Assembly (NCBI RefSeq): GCF_019799965.1
Contig: NZ_JABGCJ010000008.1
Span: 62,001 to 126,000 of the forward strand
DNA length: 64,000 nt
From: Modestobacter italicus
GTDB taxonomy: Bacteria; Actinomycetota; Actinomycetes; Mycobacteriales; Geodermatophilaceae
Direction: 5' to 3'
Shown here: positions 42,967 through 51,260 of the stretch, piece by piece
How the letters are laid out: each line of letters opens with the position of its first letter
How positions within the stretch are numbered: position 1 is the stretch's first letter
Notes under the pieces: model-generated
Databases searched by the model: none
The model's input: only the letters and a program-made list of their open reading frames with translations
What the model was told of the DNA's origin: nothing
Translations under genes and position numbers: made by a program

Positions 42967-44364
42967 TCACTCGGCGCTGCGTGGGATCCGGGTCGGCAGG
43001 AGGGCGGTGAGCAGCCCGAGGGCCAGGCAGGCGGCGGCGCCGGTCAGGCCGATGGCGGTGTACCCGCTGCTGGGTGGGAACGCCGCGCCGGCCGGGGTCA
43101 CCGCCTCCAGCACGGTGGCGCTGAGCGCGCTGCCGAGGGCGAAGCCGATGTAGCGGAGCACCTGGTTCAGGCTCATCGCGCTGCCGGTCTCCCCGGCAGG
43201 GACGGCGGCGACGATCAGCCCGGGCAGCGCCGCGAACACCGTGCCGACGCCGAAGCCGGCCACCGCCATCGCGGCGAACAGCTGCCACAGGTCGTCCCGG
43301 ACGAACGCGAACAGCAGCTCGCCAGCCCCCAGCACCGCCGCGCCGACCGGCAGCACCAGCCGCGGCCCGCCGTACCGGTCGAGCCGGCGGGCGACCCGGC
43401 TGGCGGTGAAGCTGGCCAGCGAGAACGGCAGCAGCACCAGGCCGGCGACCACGATCGAGGTGCCGAACCCGTAGCCGGTCGACGCCGGCTCCTGGGCCAG
43501 CCGGGGCACCGAGGAGAGCAGCAGGTAGTTGGCCAGGCCGACCAGCAGGGCGGCGCCGTGCGCGGTGGCGGCGTCGCGGCCGCGGGCCAGCCGCAGGTCG
43601 ACCAGCGGCGCCGCGGCGCGCAGCTGCCAGACCGCCCAGGCGACGAGGCTCACCAGGGCGACGGCGAACAGCCCCAGCACGCCGGGGGAGGTCCAGCCCC
43701 ACGTCTCGCCCTCACCCAGGGCGAGCAGACCGGTGGCCAGGGCGGTGCCCAGCAGGACGGCGCCGGCGACGTCCAGCCGGCGGGGCGCCACCTCGGGCGA
43801 CGGCGGGTAGACCACCGCGGCGGCGGCCAGGGCCAGTGCGCTGGCTCCGGCGCCGAACCAGAAGGCGGCGTGCACCCCGCCGAGCTCGGCGATCGCGCCG
43901 GTGAGCGGGTAGCCCAGGCCGACCCCGGCCGCGACGGTGACCGACAGCGCCGCCACGGTCGAGCGGGAGCGCTCGCCGGTCAGCGCGGTGCGGGCGGTGG
44001 CGATGGCCAGCGGGGTCAGCCCGAGGCCCAGCCCCTGCAGCGCCCGGCCGGCGACCAGCCAGCCCAGCCCCAGCGGCAGGGCGGCCAGCACGTTGCCGGC
44101 CAGCACCACGGCCAGGACGACGAGGACGACGGTCCGCCGGTGCCGCCCGTCACCGAGCCGGCCGATCACCGGGGTCGCCACCGCACCGACGAGCAGGGTC
44201 ACGGTCAGCGACCACTGGGCGCTGCTGACCGGGACGTCGTTGGCCTCCGCGATCGCCGGGATCAGCGGTGCGCCCAGGCTGCTGATGACCGCGACCAGCA
44301 TGGCCAGGAAGAGCAGCACCGGCACGAGCGCGGGCCGGGCCGGGGGAGCGAGAGGCGAGGTCAC
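42967..44364 (-). CDS. MFS drug transporter, DHA2/EmrB-like
   Basis: This 465-residue protein has about 13-14 membrane helices. Motif A is GRLGDGRHRRTVVLVVLAVV after helix 2, and GRALQGLGLGLTPLAIATAR is a motif B/C-like segment. The ending is LGLLTALLPTRIPRSAE. It probably exports small toxic compounds by proton antiport. The GTG start is 110 bases from the divergent GH13 gene. No regulator is adjacent. Confidence 0.88.
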   Translation of the reverse strand: MTSPLAPPARPALVPVLLFLAMLVAVISSLGAPLIPAIAEANDVPVSSAQWSLTVTLLVGAVATPVIGRLGDGRHRRTVVLVVLAVVLAGNVLAALPLGLGWLVAGRALQGLGLGLTPLAIATARTALTGERSRSTVAALSVTVAAGVGLGYPLTGAIAELGGVHAAFWFGAGASALALAAAAVVYPPSPEVAPRRLDVAGAVLLGTALATGLLALGEGETWGWTSPGVLGLFAVALVSLVAWAVWQLRAAAPLVDLRLARGRDAATAHGAALLVGLANYLLLSSVPRLAQEPASTGYGFGTSIVVAGLVLLPFSLASFTASRVARRLDRYGGPRLVLPVGAAVLGAGELLFAFVRDDLWQLFAAMAVAGFGVGTVFAALPGLIVAAVPAGETGSAMSLNQVLRYIGFALGSALSATVLEAVTPAGAAFPPSSGYTAIGLTGAAACLALGLLTALLPTRIPRSAE

Positions 44365-44473
44365 GCCGACCGACGATAGTTGCGGACTGCACCATGCCCG
44401 GGGCGCGGCTCCCGTCCAGCGGCCGGTGGGTAGCGTCGCCGTCGTCGGGGGCTGTCGATCGCGAGGGAGCGGG

Positions 44474-45781
44474 ATGCCGGACTGGGTGCAGGACGCGGTG
44501 TGGTGGCACGTCTACCCGCTGGGCTTCGTGGGTGCCGAACGGGAGGCGACCGACGTCGTCACGCACCGGCTGGACCGGCTCACCGCCTGGCTGGACTACG
44601 CGGTCGAGCTGGGCGCCAACGGCCTGGCCCTTGGCCCGGTGTTCGCCTCGAGCACGCACGGCTACGACACCGTCGACCACGGCCGGATCGACCCGCGGCT
44701 CGGTGACGACGCCGACTTCGACGAGCTGGTGGCCGCCGCCCACGACCGAGGTCTGCGGGTGCTGCTCGACGGGGTGTTCAACCACGTCGGCCGCGAGCAC
44801 CCGGCGTTCCAGGCGGTCGTCGACCGCGGGCCCGACGCGCCCTCGGCGGCCTGGTTCCGGCTGCGCTGGCCCGATGGCTGGGAGCCCGGCGTCGTCCCGG
44901 AGTACGACACCTTCGAGGGCCACGGCCAGCTGGTCGCGCTGGACCACTCCGCGCCCGTGGTCGCCGACTGGGTGACCGAGGTGATGACCCACTGGCTGGA
45001 CCGCGGCGCCGACGGCTGGCGGCTCGACGCCGCCTACGCCGTCCCGACGTCGTTCTGGGCGACCGTGCTGCCCCGGGTGCGCGAGCGGCACCCCGACGCC
45101 TACCTGGTCGGTGAGGTCATCCACGGCGACTACGCGCAGGTGGTGCGGGAGTCGACGATGGACGCGGTCACCCAGTACGAGCTGTGGAAGGCCATCTGGA
45201 GCTCGCTCAACGACGGCAACCTGCACGAGCTGGCCCACGCCCTCGGCCGGCACGACGGCTTCCTGGACACGTTCGTGCCGCTGACCTTCGTCGGCAACCA
45301 CGACGTCACCCGGATCGCCAGCCGGCTGGACGACGCCCGGCACCTGCCGCACGCGCTGGCCGTGCTGTTCACCGTCGGCGGCACCCCCTCGGTCTACGCC
45401 GGCGACGAGCAGGCGTTCACCGGGGTGAAGGAGGACCGGGCCGGCGGGGACGACGCCGTCCGGCCCCCGTTCCCCGACTCACCGGCCGAGCTGGCCCCCT
45501 TCGGCGAGCCCACCCGCCGGCTGCACCAGGAGCTGATCGGGCTGCGCCGCCGGCACCGCTGGCTGCACACCGCCCGCACCGCCCCGCTGCACCGGGACAA
45601 CCGGCAGTTCAGCTACGCGGTGTCGGGGGAGGGGCAGCGGCTGGTGGTGGCGCTGAACCTCGCTGACACCGAGGCGACCGTGCCGGCGGCCGGGGCGGGC
45701 GAGGTGCTGGCCGGGCAGGCGACGGTGCGCCGCGACGCCGTCCTGCTGGAGCCGCACGGCTGGGCCGTGCTCGCGGGCTGA
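44474..45781 (+). CDS. Alpha-amylase family glycosidase, GH13
   Basis: This 435-residue protein has the GH13 barrel. Region I is DGVFNHVG, region II GWRLDAAYA with nucleophile Asp185, region III has Glu214 in VGEVIHGD, and region IV has Asp277 in FVGNHDVTR. There is no signal peptide, so it acts on internal alpha-glucans or oligosaccharides, or as a sucrose- or trehalose-type enzyme. The C-terminal beta domain is short. A GGGAG site precedes the ATG at 44474. Two palindromic repeat units follow the stop codon. Confidence 0.9.
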   Translation: MPDWVQDAVWWHVYPLGFVGAEREATDVVTHRLDRLTAWLDYAVELGANGLALGPVFASSTHGYDTVDHGRIDPRLGDDADFDELVAAAHDRGLRVLLDGVFNHVGREHPAFQAVVDRGPDAPSAAWFRLRWPDGWEPGVVPEYDTFEGHGQLVALDHSAPVVADWVTEVMTHWLDRGADGWRLDAAYAVPTSFWATVLPRVRERHPDAYLVGEVIHGDYAQVVRESTMDAVTQYELWKAIWSSLNDGNLHELAHALGRHDGFLDTFVPLTFVGNHDVTRIASRLDDARHLPHALAVLFTVGGTPSVYAGDEQAFTGVKEDRAGGDDAVRPPFPDSPAELAPFGEPTRRLHQELIGLRRRHRWLHTARTAPLHRDNRQFSYAVSGEGQRLVVALNLADTEATVPAAGAGEVLAGQATVRRDAVLLEPHGWAVLAG

Positions 45782-45786
45782 CCCCC

Positions 45787-45819
45787 GCGGCCATGGTGGC
45801 CGACACGGCCGGGACGGAC
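45787..45819. repeat. Intergenic palindrome, copy 6 (first unit of a 33-base tandem repeat)
   Basis: This 33-base unit starts with GCGGCCATGGTGG and ends with CGGGACGGAC. It begins six bases after the GH13 stop. Its palindromic core has decayed, but it matches the following unit over most positions. Confidence 0.75.
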
Positions 45820-45852
45820 GCGGCCATGTTGGCCAACATGGCTGGGACGGAC
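45820..45852. repeat. Intergenic palindrome, copy 7 (second unit of the tandem repeat)
   Basis: This is the second 33-base unit, with the intact core GGCCATGTTGG and CCAACATGGC followed by TGGGACGGAC. It is a direct repeat of the preceding unit. Confidence 0.85.
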
Positions 45853-45865
45853 GGGCGTTCGCCCG
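45852..45865. terminator. Short hairpin after the palindrome pair
   Basis: CGGGCG, TT, CGCCCG forms a compact stem directly after the tandem palindromes. It is 86 bases before the next start codon. Confidence 0.4.
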
Positions 45866-45950
45866 GCGCGTCGGGCGGGGACACGCGGCGGTGAGGGATC
45901 TCACCGGGGATCGGGGAAGAGCTGACCGACGGCGGGCGTCGTCCCTGTAC

Positions 45951-47300
45951 GTGACCGAACCAGCGATCCGGACGCCGTCCCGCGCCTACGTGATCTGGCT
46001 GATCGGCCTGGTCGCCTACGCCGTGGCCATCTTCCACCGCGCCTCCCTCGGCGTGGCCGGGGTGGAGGCGCAGGAGCGGTTCTCCGCCGGGGCGTCGGCG
46101 ATCTCGCTGTTCCTGGTGCTGCAGCTGGCGGTGTACGCCGGGCTGCAGGTGCCGGTCGGGGTGGCGCTGGACCGGTTCGGCTCCCGCCGGATGATCGTCG
46201 CCGGCGCGGTGACCATGGCGGTCGGCCAGTTGGTGCTGGCGCTGGCCGACAGCGTGCCCACCGCGATCGCCGCCCGGGTGCTGGTCGGCGCCGGTGACGC
46301 GATGACCTTCATCAGCGTGCTGCGGCTGGTGCCGCTGTGGTTCCCCGGCCGCGCCGTGCCGGTGGTGACCCAGCTGACCGGGATCCTCGGCCAGGTCGGG
46401 CAGATCGTGGCCGCCTACCCGCTGGTCGCGCTGCTGCACTCGGCCGGCTGGACGCCGACGTTCCTCGGTGCGGCCGCGGTCGGCGTGCTGGTGGGCGTGC
46501 TGGTGCTGGTCGCGCTGCGCGACTCCCCGCCCGGCACGCCGGCGCCGACGGTCGCCGGGATGGACGCGGTGCGGCAGAACCTGGCCGCCGCCTGGCGGGA
46601 GCCGGGCACCCGGATAGGCCTCTACACCCACCTGGTCACCCAGTTCTCCGGCACCGTCTTCGCGCTGCTGTGGGGCTATCCGTTCCTGACCGTCGGCCAG
46701 GGCCTGTCCGCCGGGACGGCGGCCGCGCTGCTCACCCTGCTGGTGCTGGTCGGGATGGCGTTCGGGCCGCTGCTGGGCCGGCTGGTGGGCCGGTGGCCGC
46801 TGCGCCGGTCCAACCTGGTGTTCGGCATCCTCGCCGTCACCGCCGTCATCTGGACGGTGGTGCTGCTGTGGCCGGGCCGGGCGCCGCTGTGGCTGCTCGT
46901 CGTGCTGGTGCTGGTGCTGGGCACCAACGGCCCCGGGTCGATGATCGGGTTCGACTACGCGCGCACCGAGAACCCGGTCGAGCGGTCCGGCAGCGCCACC
47001 GGCGTGGTCAACGTCGGCGGCTTCGTCGCCTCGCTGTGCACCGTGCTGGCCATCGGCTTCGTGCTCGACGCGCTCACCCCGGGCAGCTCCACCGACTACT
47101 CGCTGGACGCGTTCCGGGCGGCGTTCGCGGTGCAGTACGTGTTCTGGGCGATCGGGCTGGTCGGGGTGGTCCGCCACCGGCGCCAGCTGCGGGCGCGGAT
47201 GGCCCGGGACGGCGTCGTCCTGGTGCCGCTGGTGACCGCGGCCCGCGCCCGGCTGCGGGGCGGGTCGGCCTACCCGACGACGCCGCGCCAGGACGGCTGA
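45951..47300 (+). CDS. MFS transporter
   Basis: This 449-residue protein has 12 membrane helices. Early landmarks are YVIWLIGLVAYAVAIFHRAS, GVAGVEAQERFSAGASAISL and ALDRFGSRRMIVAGAVTMAV (motif A region). The C-terminal half has GTNGPGSMIGFDYARTENP. It resembles the actinobacterial NNP/NarK-like or sugar-phosphate-type MFS, with substrate unknown. The GTG at 45951 gives the usual N-terminus (TEPAIRTPSRAY); a start 60 bases earlier is also open and neither has a strong ribosome site. Its stop is four bases from that of the convergent DUF2254 gene. Confidence 0.87.
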   Translation: MTEPAIRTPSRAYVIWLIGLVAYAVAIFHRASLGVAGVEAQERFSAGASAISLFLVLQLAVYAGLQVPVGVALDRFGSRRMIVAGAVTMAVGQLVLALADSVPTAIAARVLVGAGDAMTFISVLRLVPLWFPGRAVPVVTQLTGILGQVGQIVAAYPLVALLHSAGWTPTFLGAAAVGVLVGVLVLVALRDSPPGTPAPTVAGMDAVRQNLAAAWREPGTRIGLYTHLVTQFSGTVFALLWGYPFLTVGQGLSAGTAAALLTLLVLVGMAFGPLLGRLVGRWPLRRSNLVFGILAVTAVIWTVVLLWPGRAPLWLLVVLVLVLGTNGPGSMIGFDYARTENPVERSGSATGVVNVGGFVASLCTVLAIGFVLDALTPGSSTDYSLDAFRAAFAVQYVFWAIGLVGVVRHRRQLRARMARDGVVLVPLVTAARARLRGGSAYPTTPRQDG

Positions 47301-47304
47301 CCGC

Positions 47305-48633
47305 TCAGATCGAGCGGGTCTCCCCGGCCCGGTCGGCGTAGGCGGCGACCAGGTCGCCGCTTAGCGCGCACCGCACCCGGCGGCGCATGTCGTGCACCGC
47401 CGCGGCATCGTCCTCGGCTGCCTGGTCGGGCAGCTGGGCCACCGCGTTGTCGGCGGCCCGCGCGATCTGTGCGCGCTGCTCGTCGTCCCGGCAGGAGACG
47501 GCGACGTCCCGCAGCATCTGCAGGATCGAGGTCAGCACCGTCGGCTCGCTGCCGCCGAAGCGGCGCAGCTGCCCACAGGACAGCTCCAGGTAGTACTGCA
47601 GGTCCCGGTCGGGGACCACGGCCCGGCCGACGCCGTCGTCGTCCCGGTGCACCGAGGGGCCCAGGTGCGAGCCGAGCACCCGGCTGAGCAGGTCGCCCAT
47701 GTGCCCCAGCGCCGTGGCCGCGGTGACCGGGTCGTTGATGCTCGGCGAGACCGCCTTGACCGCGATGTCCTCCAGCTGGCGGAAGCCGAAGCCGGCGTCC
47801 TGGTCCAGGGTGCGTTCGTAGCCCAGGTCGACGGACCCGCGCACCTCCGCCACGAGCTCGCCGGGGAGCTCCCCACCCTGCCCGTGCCAGACGGTCGCGA
47901 TCGGGGTGCGCCGGACGACGTGGTCGCCCGGCCGGGTCTCGATCCGCACCACCGCGTCGTGCTCGCGGGCGCTGCGGACCAGGCGTGCCACGTCCACGGT
48001 CCGCACGTAGCCGCTGTCCGACGCGTGCACCAGCTGCCCGGCGGACTGGTCGAGGCCCAGTTGGTCGGGGTCGTCGAGGGGCTCGTCGTAGTCGGGGTAG
48101 AAGGTCTCGATCGCGATGCGGGTCTCGTCGTGCACCTTGAGCATCAGCGTGTCCACCCGCAGCAGCCGGGTCATGTGCGCGATGAAGGTCAGGCCGGCGG
48201 CGAAGGCGGCGATGCCCAGCAGCAGCGCGACCAGCGCGCTGACCGCCGGCACCGGGGAGCTGCTGTCCAGCTGCCGGATCGCCACGATCGGGAAGACGAA
48301 CGCCGCGGTCAGCGTGGAGAGCACGCCCTTGGTCACCCGGTCGCGGGTGACCTCGCGCAGCAGCCGCGGGGAGAACTGCTGGGAGGCCAGCTGCAGCGCC
48401 ACCACGGTGAGGCTGAAGGTCAGCGTGGTCACCGTGACCACCGAGGTGACCACCACCTGGAACACGGTGGAGGCGGCATCCTGGTCGCCGGGCCACAGGG
48501 AGGTCAGCCAGCCACTGGTCGGCCGGATGGTGGTCAGGACGAGAGCGGCGGCCGCGGCGAGGACGCCGGCGACGGTCGGGCCCACCCAGAGCGGGAGCCG
48601 GGAGCGCTCGGCGCTCTGGCCACTGCGGCCCAT
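47305..48633 (-). CDS. DUF2254 membrane protein
   Basis: This 442-residue protein has four N-terminal membrane helices (PLWVGPTVAGVLAAAAALVL, VFQVVVTSVVTVTTLTFSLT, then VLSTLTAAFVFPIVAI and VSALVALLLGIAAFAAGLTF). The conserved LASQQFSPRLLREVTRDRVT follows helix 2. The soluble C-terminal part contains GFRQLEDIAVKAVSPSINDP, diagnostic for DUF2254. Function is unknown. The ATG overlaps the stop of the spermidine-synthase-like gene (TGATG), so the two are co-translated. Confidence 0.88.
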   Translation of the reverse strand: MGRSGQSAERSRLPLWVGPTVAGVLAAAAALVLTTIRPTSGWLTSLWPGDQDAASTVFQVVVTSVVTVTTLTFSLTVVALQLASQQFSPRLLREVTRDRVTKGVLSTLTAAFVFPIVAIRQLDSSSPVPAVSALVALLLGIAAFAAGLTFIAHMTRLLRVDTLMLKVHDETRIAIETFYPDYDEPLDDPDQLGLDQSAGQLVHASDSGYVRTVDVARLVRSAREHDAVVRIETRPGDHVVRRTPIATVWHGQGGELPGELVAEVRGSVDLGYERTLDQDAGFGFRQLEDIAVKAVSPSINDPVTAATALGHMGDLLSRVLGSHLGPSVHRDDDGVGRAVVPDRDLQYYLELSCGQLRRFGGSEPTVLTSILQMLRDVAVSCRDDEQRAQIARAADNAVAQLPDQAAEDDAAAVHDMRRRVRCALSGDLVAAYADRAGETRSI

Positions 48634-49319
48634 CAGGCTGGGGCCCCGGTGCGGCGGGCGAGGACGATCGCGTAGTCGTACCGGCGGCCGTCGCGTTCGA
48701 CCGGCAGCACCAGGTGCTCGACGTCGACGACGTCGGGCAGGCCGGTGAGCCGGTCGGCCAGCTCGGGCGCGGGGTCGCTGGACCAGATGGCCAGCACCCC
48801 GCCGGGGCGCAGCGCCGCCACCGCGGTGGCCAGCCCGGCCTCGGAGTACAGCCCGGCGTTGGCCTCGTGCACCAGGAACGCCGGGCCGTTGTCGACGTCG
48901 AGCAGCACCGCGTCGTGGCGGCCGGCGGAGGCGGCGAGGTGGTCGGCCACGTCGGTGACGTGCAGGGTCAGCCGCTCGTCGCCGGAGGGGAGCGCCGGCA
49001 GCAGCCCCCGGCCGGCCCACTCCACCAGCGGGCCCTGCAGCTCGGCGACGTCGACCGCGGCCACCCGGGGGTCGGCCAGCGCGGTGGCCGCGGTCCACCC
49101 CAGGCCCAGCCCGCCGACCAGCACCCGGAGCCCGTCGCCGGGGCAGCGGGCCAGTGCCTGGGTGGCCAGCGCCTGCTCGGTGGAGGTGTCGACGTCGTCC
49201 ATCGCGAAGACGCCGTCCACGACCAGCTCCAGGTGGGTGGCGCCGTCCTCGGCGGTGCGCCGGCGCAGGGCGACCTCACCGTGCGCGCCGTCCGCCCGGC
49301 CGAGCTCGGTGACGGTCAT
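48633..49319 (-). CDS. Spermidine synthase-like methyltransferase-fold protein
   Basis: This 228-residue protein has the spermidine synthase/SAM-dependent fold. Landmarks are LELVVDGVFAMDDVDTSTEQ, the glycine-rich cofactor loop RVLVGGLGLGWTAATAL, DVAELQ and DAVLLDVDNGPAFLVHE. The aminopropyl-transfer Asp region is present, but the N-terminal beta-hairpin of true SpeE is short, so the substrate is uncertain. The stop overlaps the DUF2254 start. Confidence 0.82.
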   Translation of the reverse strand: MTVTELGRADGAHGEVALRRRTAEDGATHLELVVDGVFAMDDVDTSTEQALATQALARCPGDGLRVLVGGLGLGWTAATALADPRVAAVDVAELQGPLVEWAGRGLLPALPSGDERLTLHVTDVADHLAASAGRHDAVLLDVDNGPAFLVHEANAGLYSEAGLATAVAALRPGGVLAIWSSDPAPELADRLTGLPDVVDVEHLVLPVERDGRRYDYAIVLARRTGAPA

Positions 49320-49432
49320 CGGGCCGTGCACCGGCAGGGGCGGTCGGTGGAGAGGGGGAGCAGCGGAGGCCTCCGGAGGTCGTGTCGCGTCGGCGTGGCT
49401 GACCGAACGGAGGCACTCTGCCACGGACGTGA

Positions 49433-50248
49433 TCACCGCACCCCCGGGTGCCCGTCCAGCCGCCGGGCCAGCACCGCCGCGACGGCCACCAGGAGGACCG
49501 ACCACACCAGCGTCGGCAGCCAGCTCGTGCCGTCCTCCGGCAGGGCGGGACCCCAGACGTTGACCGAGGCGTGCAGCGCGACCGCGGTCAGCGCGCTGCC
49601 CCCGCTCCGCAGGAACAGCCAGGTGTGCACCAGCGACCAGGCCGGGAGCTGGACCAGCAGCAGCCAGCCGGGAGCGCCTTCCAGCGCCGCGCCGGTGGTC
49701 CAGTGCAGCGGCGCGTGCCAGACCGCCCAGAGCACTCCGAGCAGCAGGCCGGCGCGGACGGGTCCGGTGCAGGCCAGCAGCCGGGGCAGCGCGTGACCGC
49801 GCCAGCCGGCCTCCTCGCCGAGCCCGTCGGTGAGGGCCAGGGCGGCGAACAGCACCAGGACACCGGCGGGTGCGGCGTCCAGTGCCTGCGCCCGCAGGTC
49901 GCCGGCCTGACCGCCCAGGGCGACGCAGACGGCCGCGGTCGCAGCTGCCAGTGCAGCCGGACCGGCGAGTGCGACCGCCCACCAGCGCCAGCCCACCCGC
50001 CAGCGGGTCAGCCGCCGCCGCAGGTCGGTCAGTGCGGTGCGGCCCTCCCACCCGGCGGCCAGGACCGCGGCCAGCGCCGGCCCGTACGCCCAGACCGAGC
50101 CGACTGTGCGCGCCCAGCCGGCGTCCAGCAGGCCCTCGTCGGTGAGTGCGCGGGGCACCCAGACCGCCCAGGTGAGGGCCACGGCGAGCACGGCGAAGAG
50201 CAGCAGCGACCGCCGGGTGCGCGCCATCGGCCGCACCGTCGCGGTCAC
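49433..50248 (-). CDS. CPBP-family intramembrane protease-like protein
   Basis: This 271-residue protein has about eight membrane helices. The CPBP (Abi) motifs are present: GEEAGWRGHALPRL with the Glu-Glu-x-x-x-Arg signature, WAVWHAPLHW with the metal-binding His, and ALHASVNVWG with the last His. Members are related to the CAAX protease Rce1 and modify prenylated or peptide substrates. The GTG at 50248 overlaps the stop of the alpha/beta hydrolase gene (GTGA), showing an operon. Confidence 0.88.
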   Translation of the reverse strand: MTATVRPMARTRRSLLLFAVLAVALTWAVWVPRALTDEGLLDAGWARTVGSVWAYGPALAAVLAAGWEGRTALTDLRRRLTRWRVGWRWWAVALAGPAALAAATAAVCVALGGQAGDLRAQALDAAPAGVLVLFAALALTDGLGEEAGWRGHALPRLLACTGPVRAGLLLGVLWAVWHAPLHWTTGAALEGAPGWLLLVQLPAWSLVHTWLFLRSGGSALTAVALHASVNVWGPALPEDGTSWLPTLVWSVLLVAVAAVLARRLDGHPGVR

Positions 50249-51171
50249 GGCCGCACCGCCAGCCACTGCCGGACCTGCTGGGCCGTCCAGGCCGGGTCCT
50301 CCAGCGCGAGCAGGTGCCCGGCGCCCTCCCGCACCCGGAACGGCCAGTCCGGCCGGGTGGCCGCCAGCGCCCGGGCGGCGGCAGGGTCGGACAGCGGGTC
50401 ATCGGTGCCCTGCAGCCAGAGGGTGGGGGCGGTGATCCGGGCCAGCGTCTCCCGCCAGGCGCCGGCCCGGCCGAGCAGCGCCATGGTGTCCAGGATCCCG
50501 GCCCACTGCGCCGCCTGCGCCCGGTCGGCGTCCGGCCGGGCGGACCGCAGCCGGGTCTCGGCGACCGCGGCGGCCACAGCATCCGCCGCGATGCGGTCGG
50601 GGTGCGGGGTGGCCTGGCGCAGCTGCTGGTCGACGGCCTGGTCGGGGGTCAGCCGGGCGAGCCGGCGCCGCACCGTGCCGGCCACCCCGGGCAGCCGCAG
50701 GAACGCCCGCCGGGCCAGCAGGCCCCGGTCGGTCCGGCCGGAGGTGCCGGGGACCGGCGGGCTGAGCACCACCAGCCGGTCGACGGTCGCCGGGTGGTCG
50801 GCCGCGTGCCGGAGCGCCAGCACCCCGCCCATGGAGTGGCCGAGCAGCACGGCGGGTGCGCCGACCACCTCGGTCAGGAAGCGGCGGAGCATCCGCAGGT
50901 CGGCGGTGAGGCCGGTCGGGCCGGTGGACAGCCCGCTGCGGCCGTGCCCGAACAGGTCGACGGCGAGCACCCGGTGGCTGTCGGTGAGCAGGGGGCCGAG
51001 CAGGCCCCAGTTGAGCGCCGAGCCGCCGAGGCCGTGCACGGCCAGGACGACCGGGGCACCGGGCGGGCCGCCGAGGTCGAGGTGGTGCACCGGCCCGTCG
51101 AGGTCGGTGACGTGTGAGCAGGCGCCGGTGGGCCAGTCGAGTCGGGGGGCGGTCACGCCGGGGTGGGTCAC
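50245..51171 (-). CDS. Alpha/beta-fold hydrolase
   Basis: This 308-residue enzyme has the nucleophile elbow LGHSMGGVLALRHA (Ser), the oxyanion-hole segment VHGLGGSALNW, Asp in LWLQGTDDPLSD and the catalytic His in GAGHLLALEDP. The substrate is unknown. It is coupled to the CPBP gene by overlap and starts 90 bases from the MalT-like regulator gene. GAGGAG lies seven bases before the GTG. Confidence 0.88.
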   Translation of the reverse strand: MTHPGVTAPRLDWPTGACSHVTDLDGPVHHLDLGGPPGAPVVLAVHGLGGSALNWGLLGPLLTDSHRVLAVDLFGHGRSGLSTGPTGLTADLRMLRRFLTEVVGAPAVLLGHSMGGVLALRHAADHPATVDRLVVLSPPVPGTSGRTDRGLLARRAFLRLPGVAGTVRRRLARLTPDQAVDQQLRQATPHPDRIAADAVAAAVAETRLRSARPDADRAQAAQWAGILDTMALLGRAGAWRETLARITAPTLWLQGTDDPLSDPAAARALAATRPDWPFRVREGAGHLLALEDPAWTAQQVRQWLAVRP

Positions 51172-51260
51172 GGTGGGCTCCTCGGTGGGGTGGTGCCGGC
51201 ACCGTCCCGCCCGGTGGGGTGGCCGCGCACCACCCCACCGCCCGGACCACCCGGGGTGGG

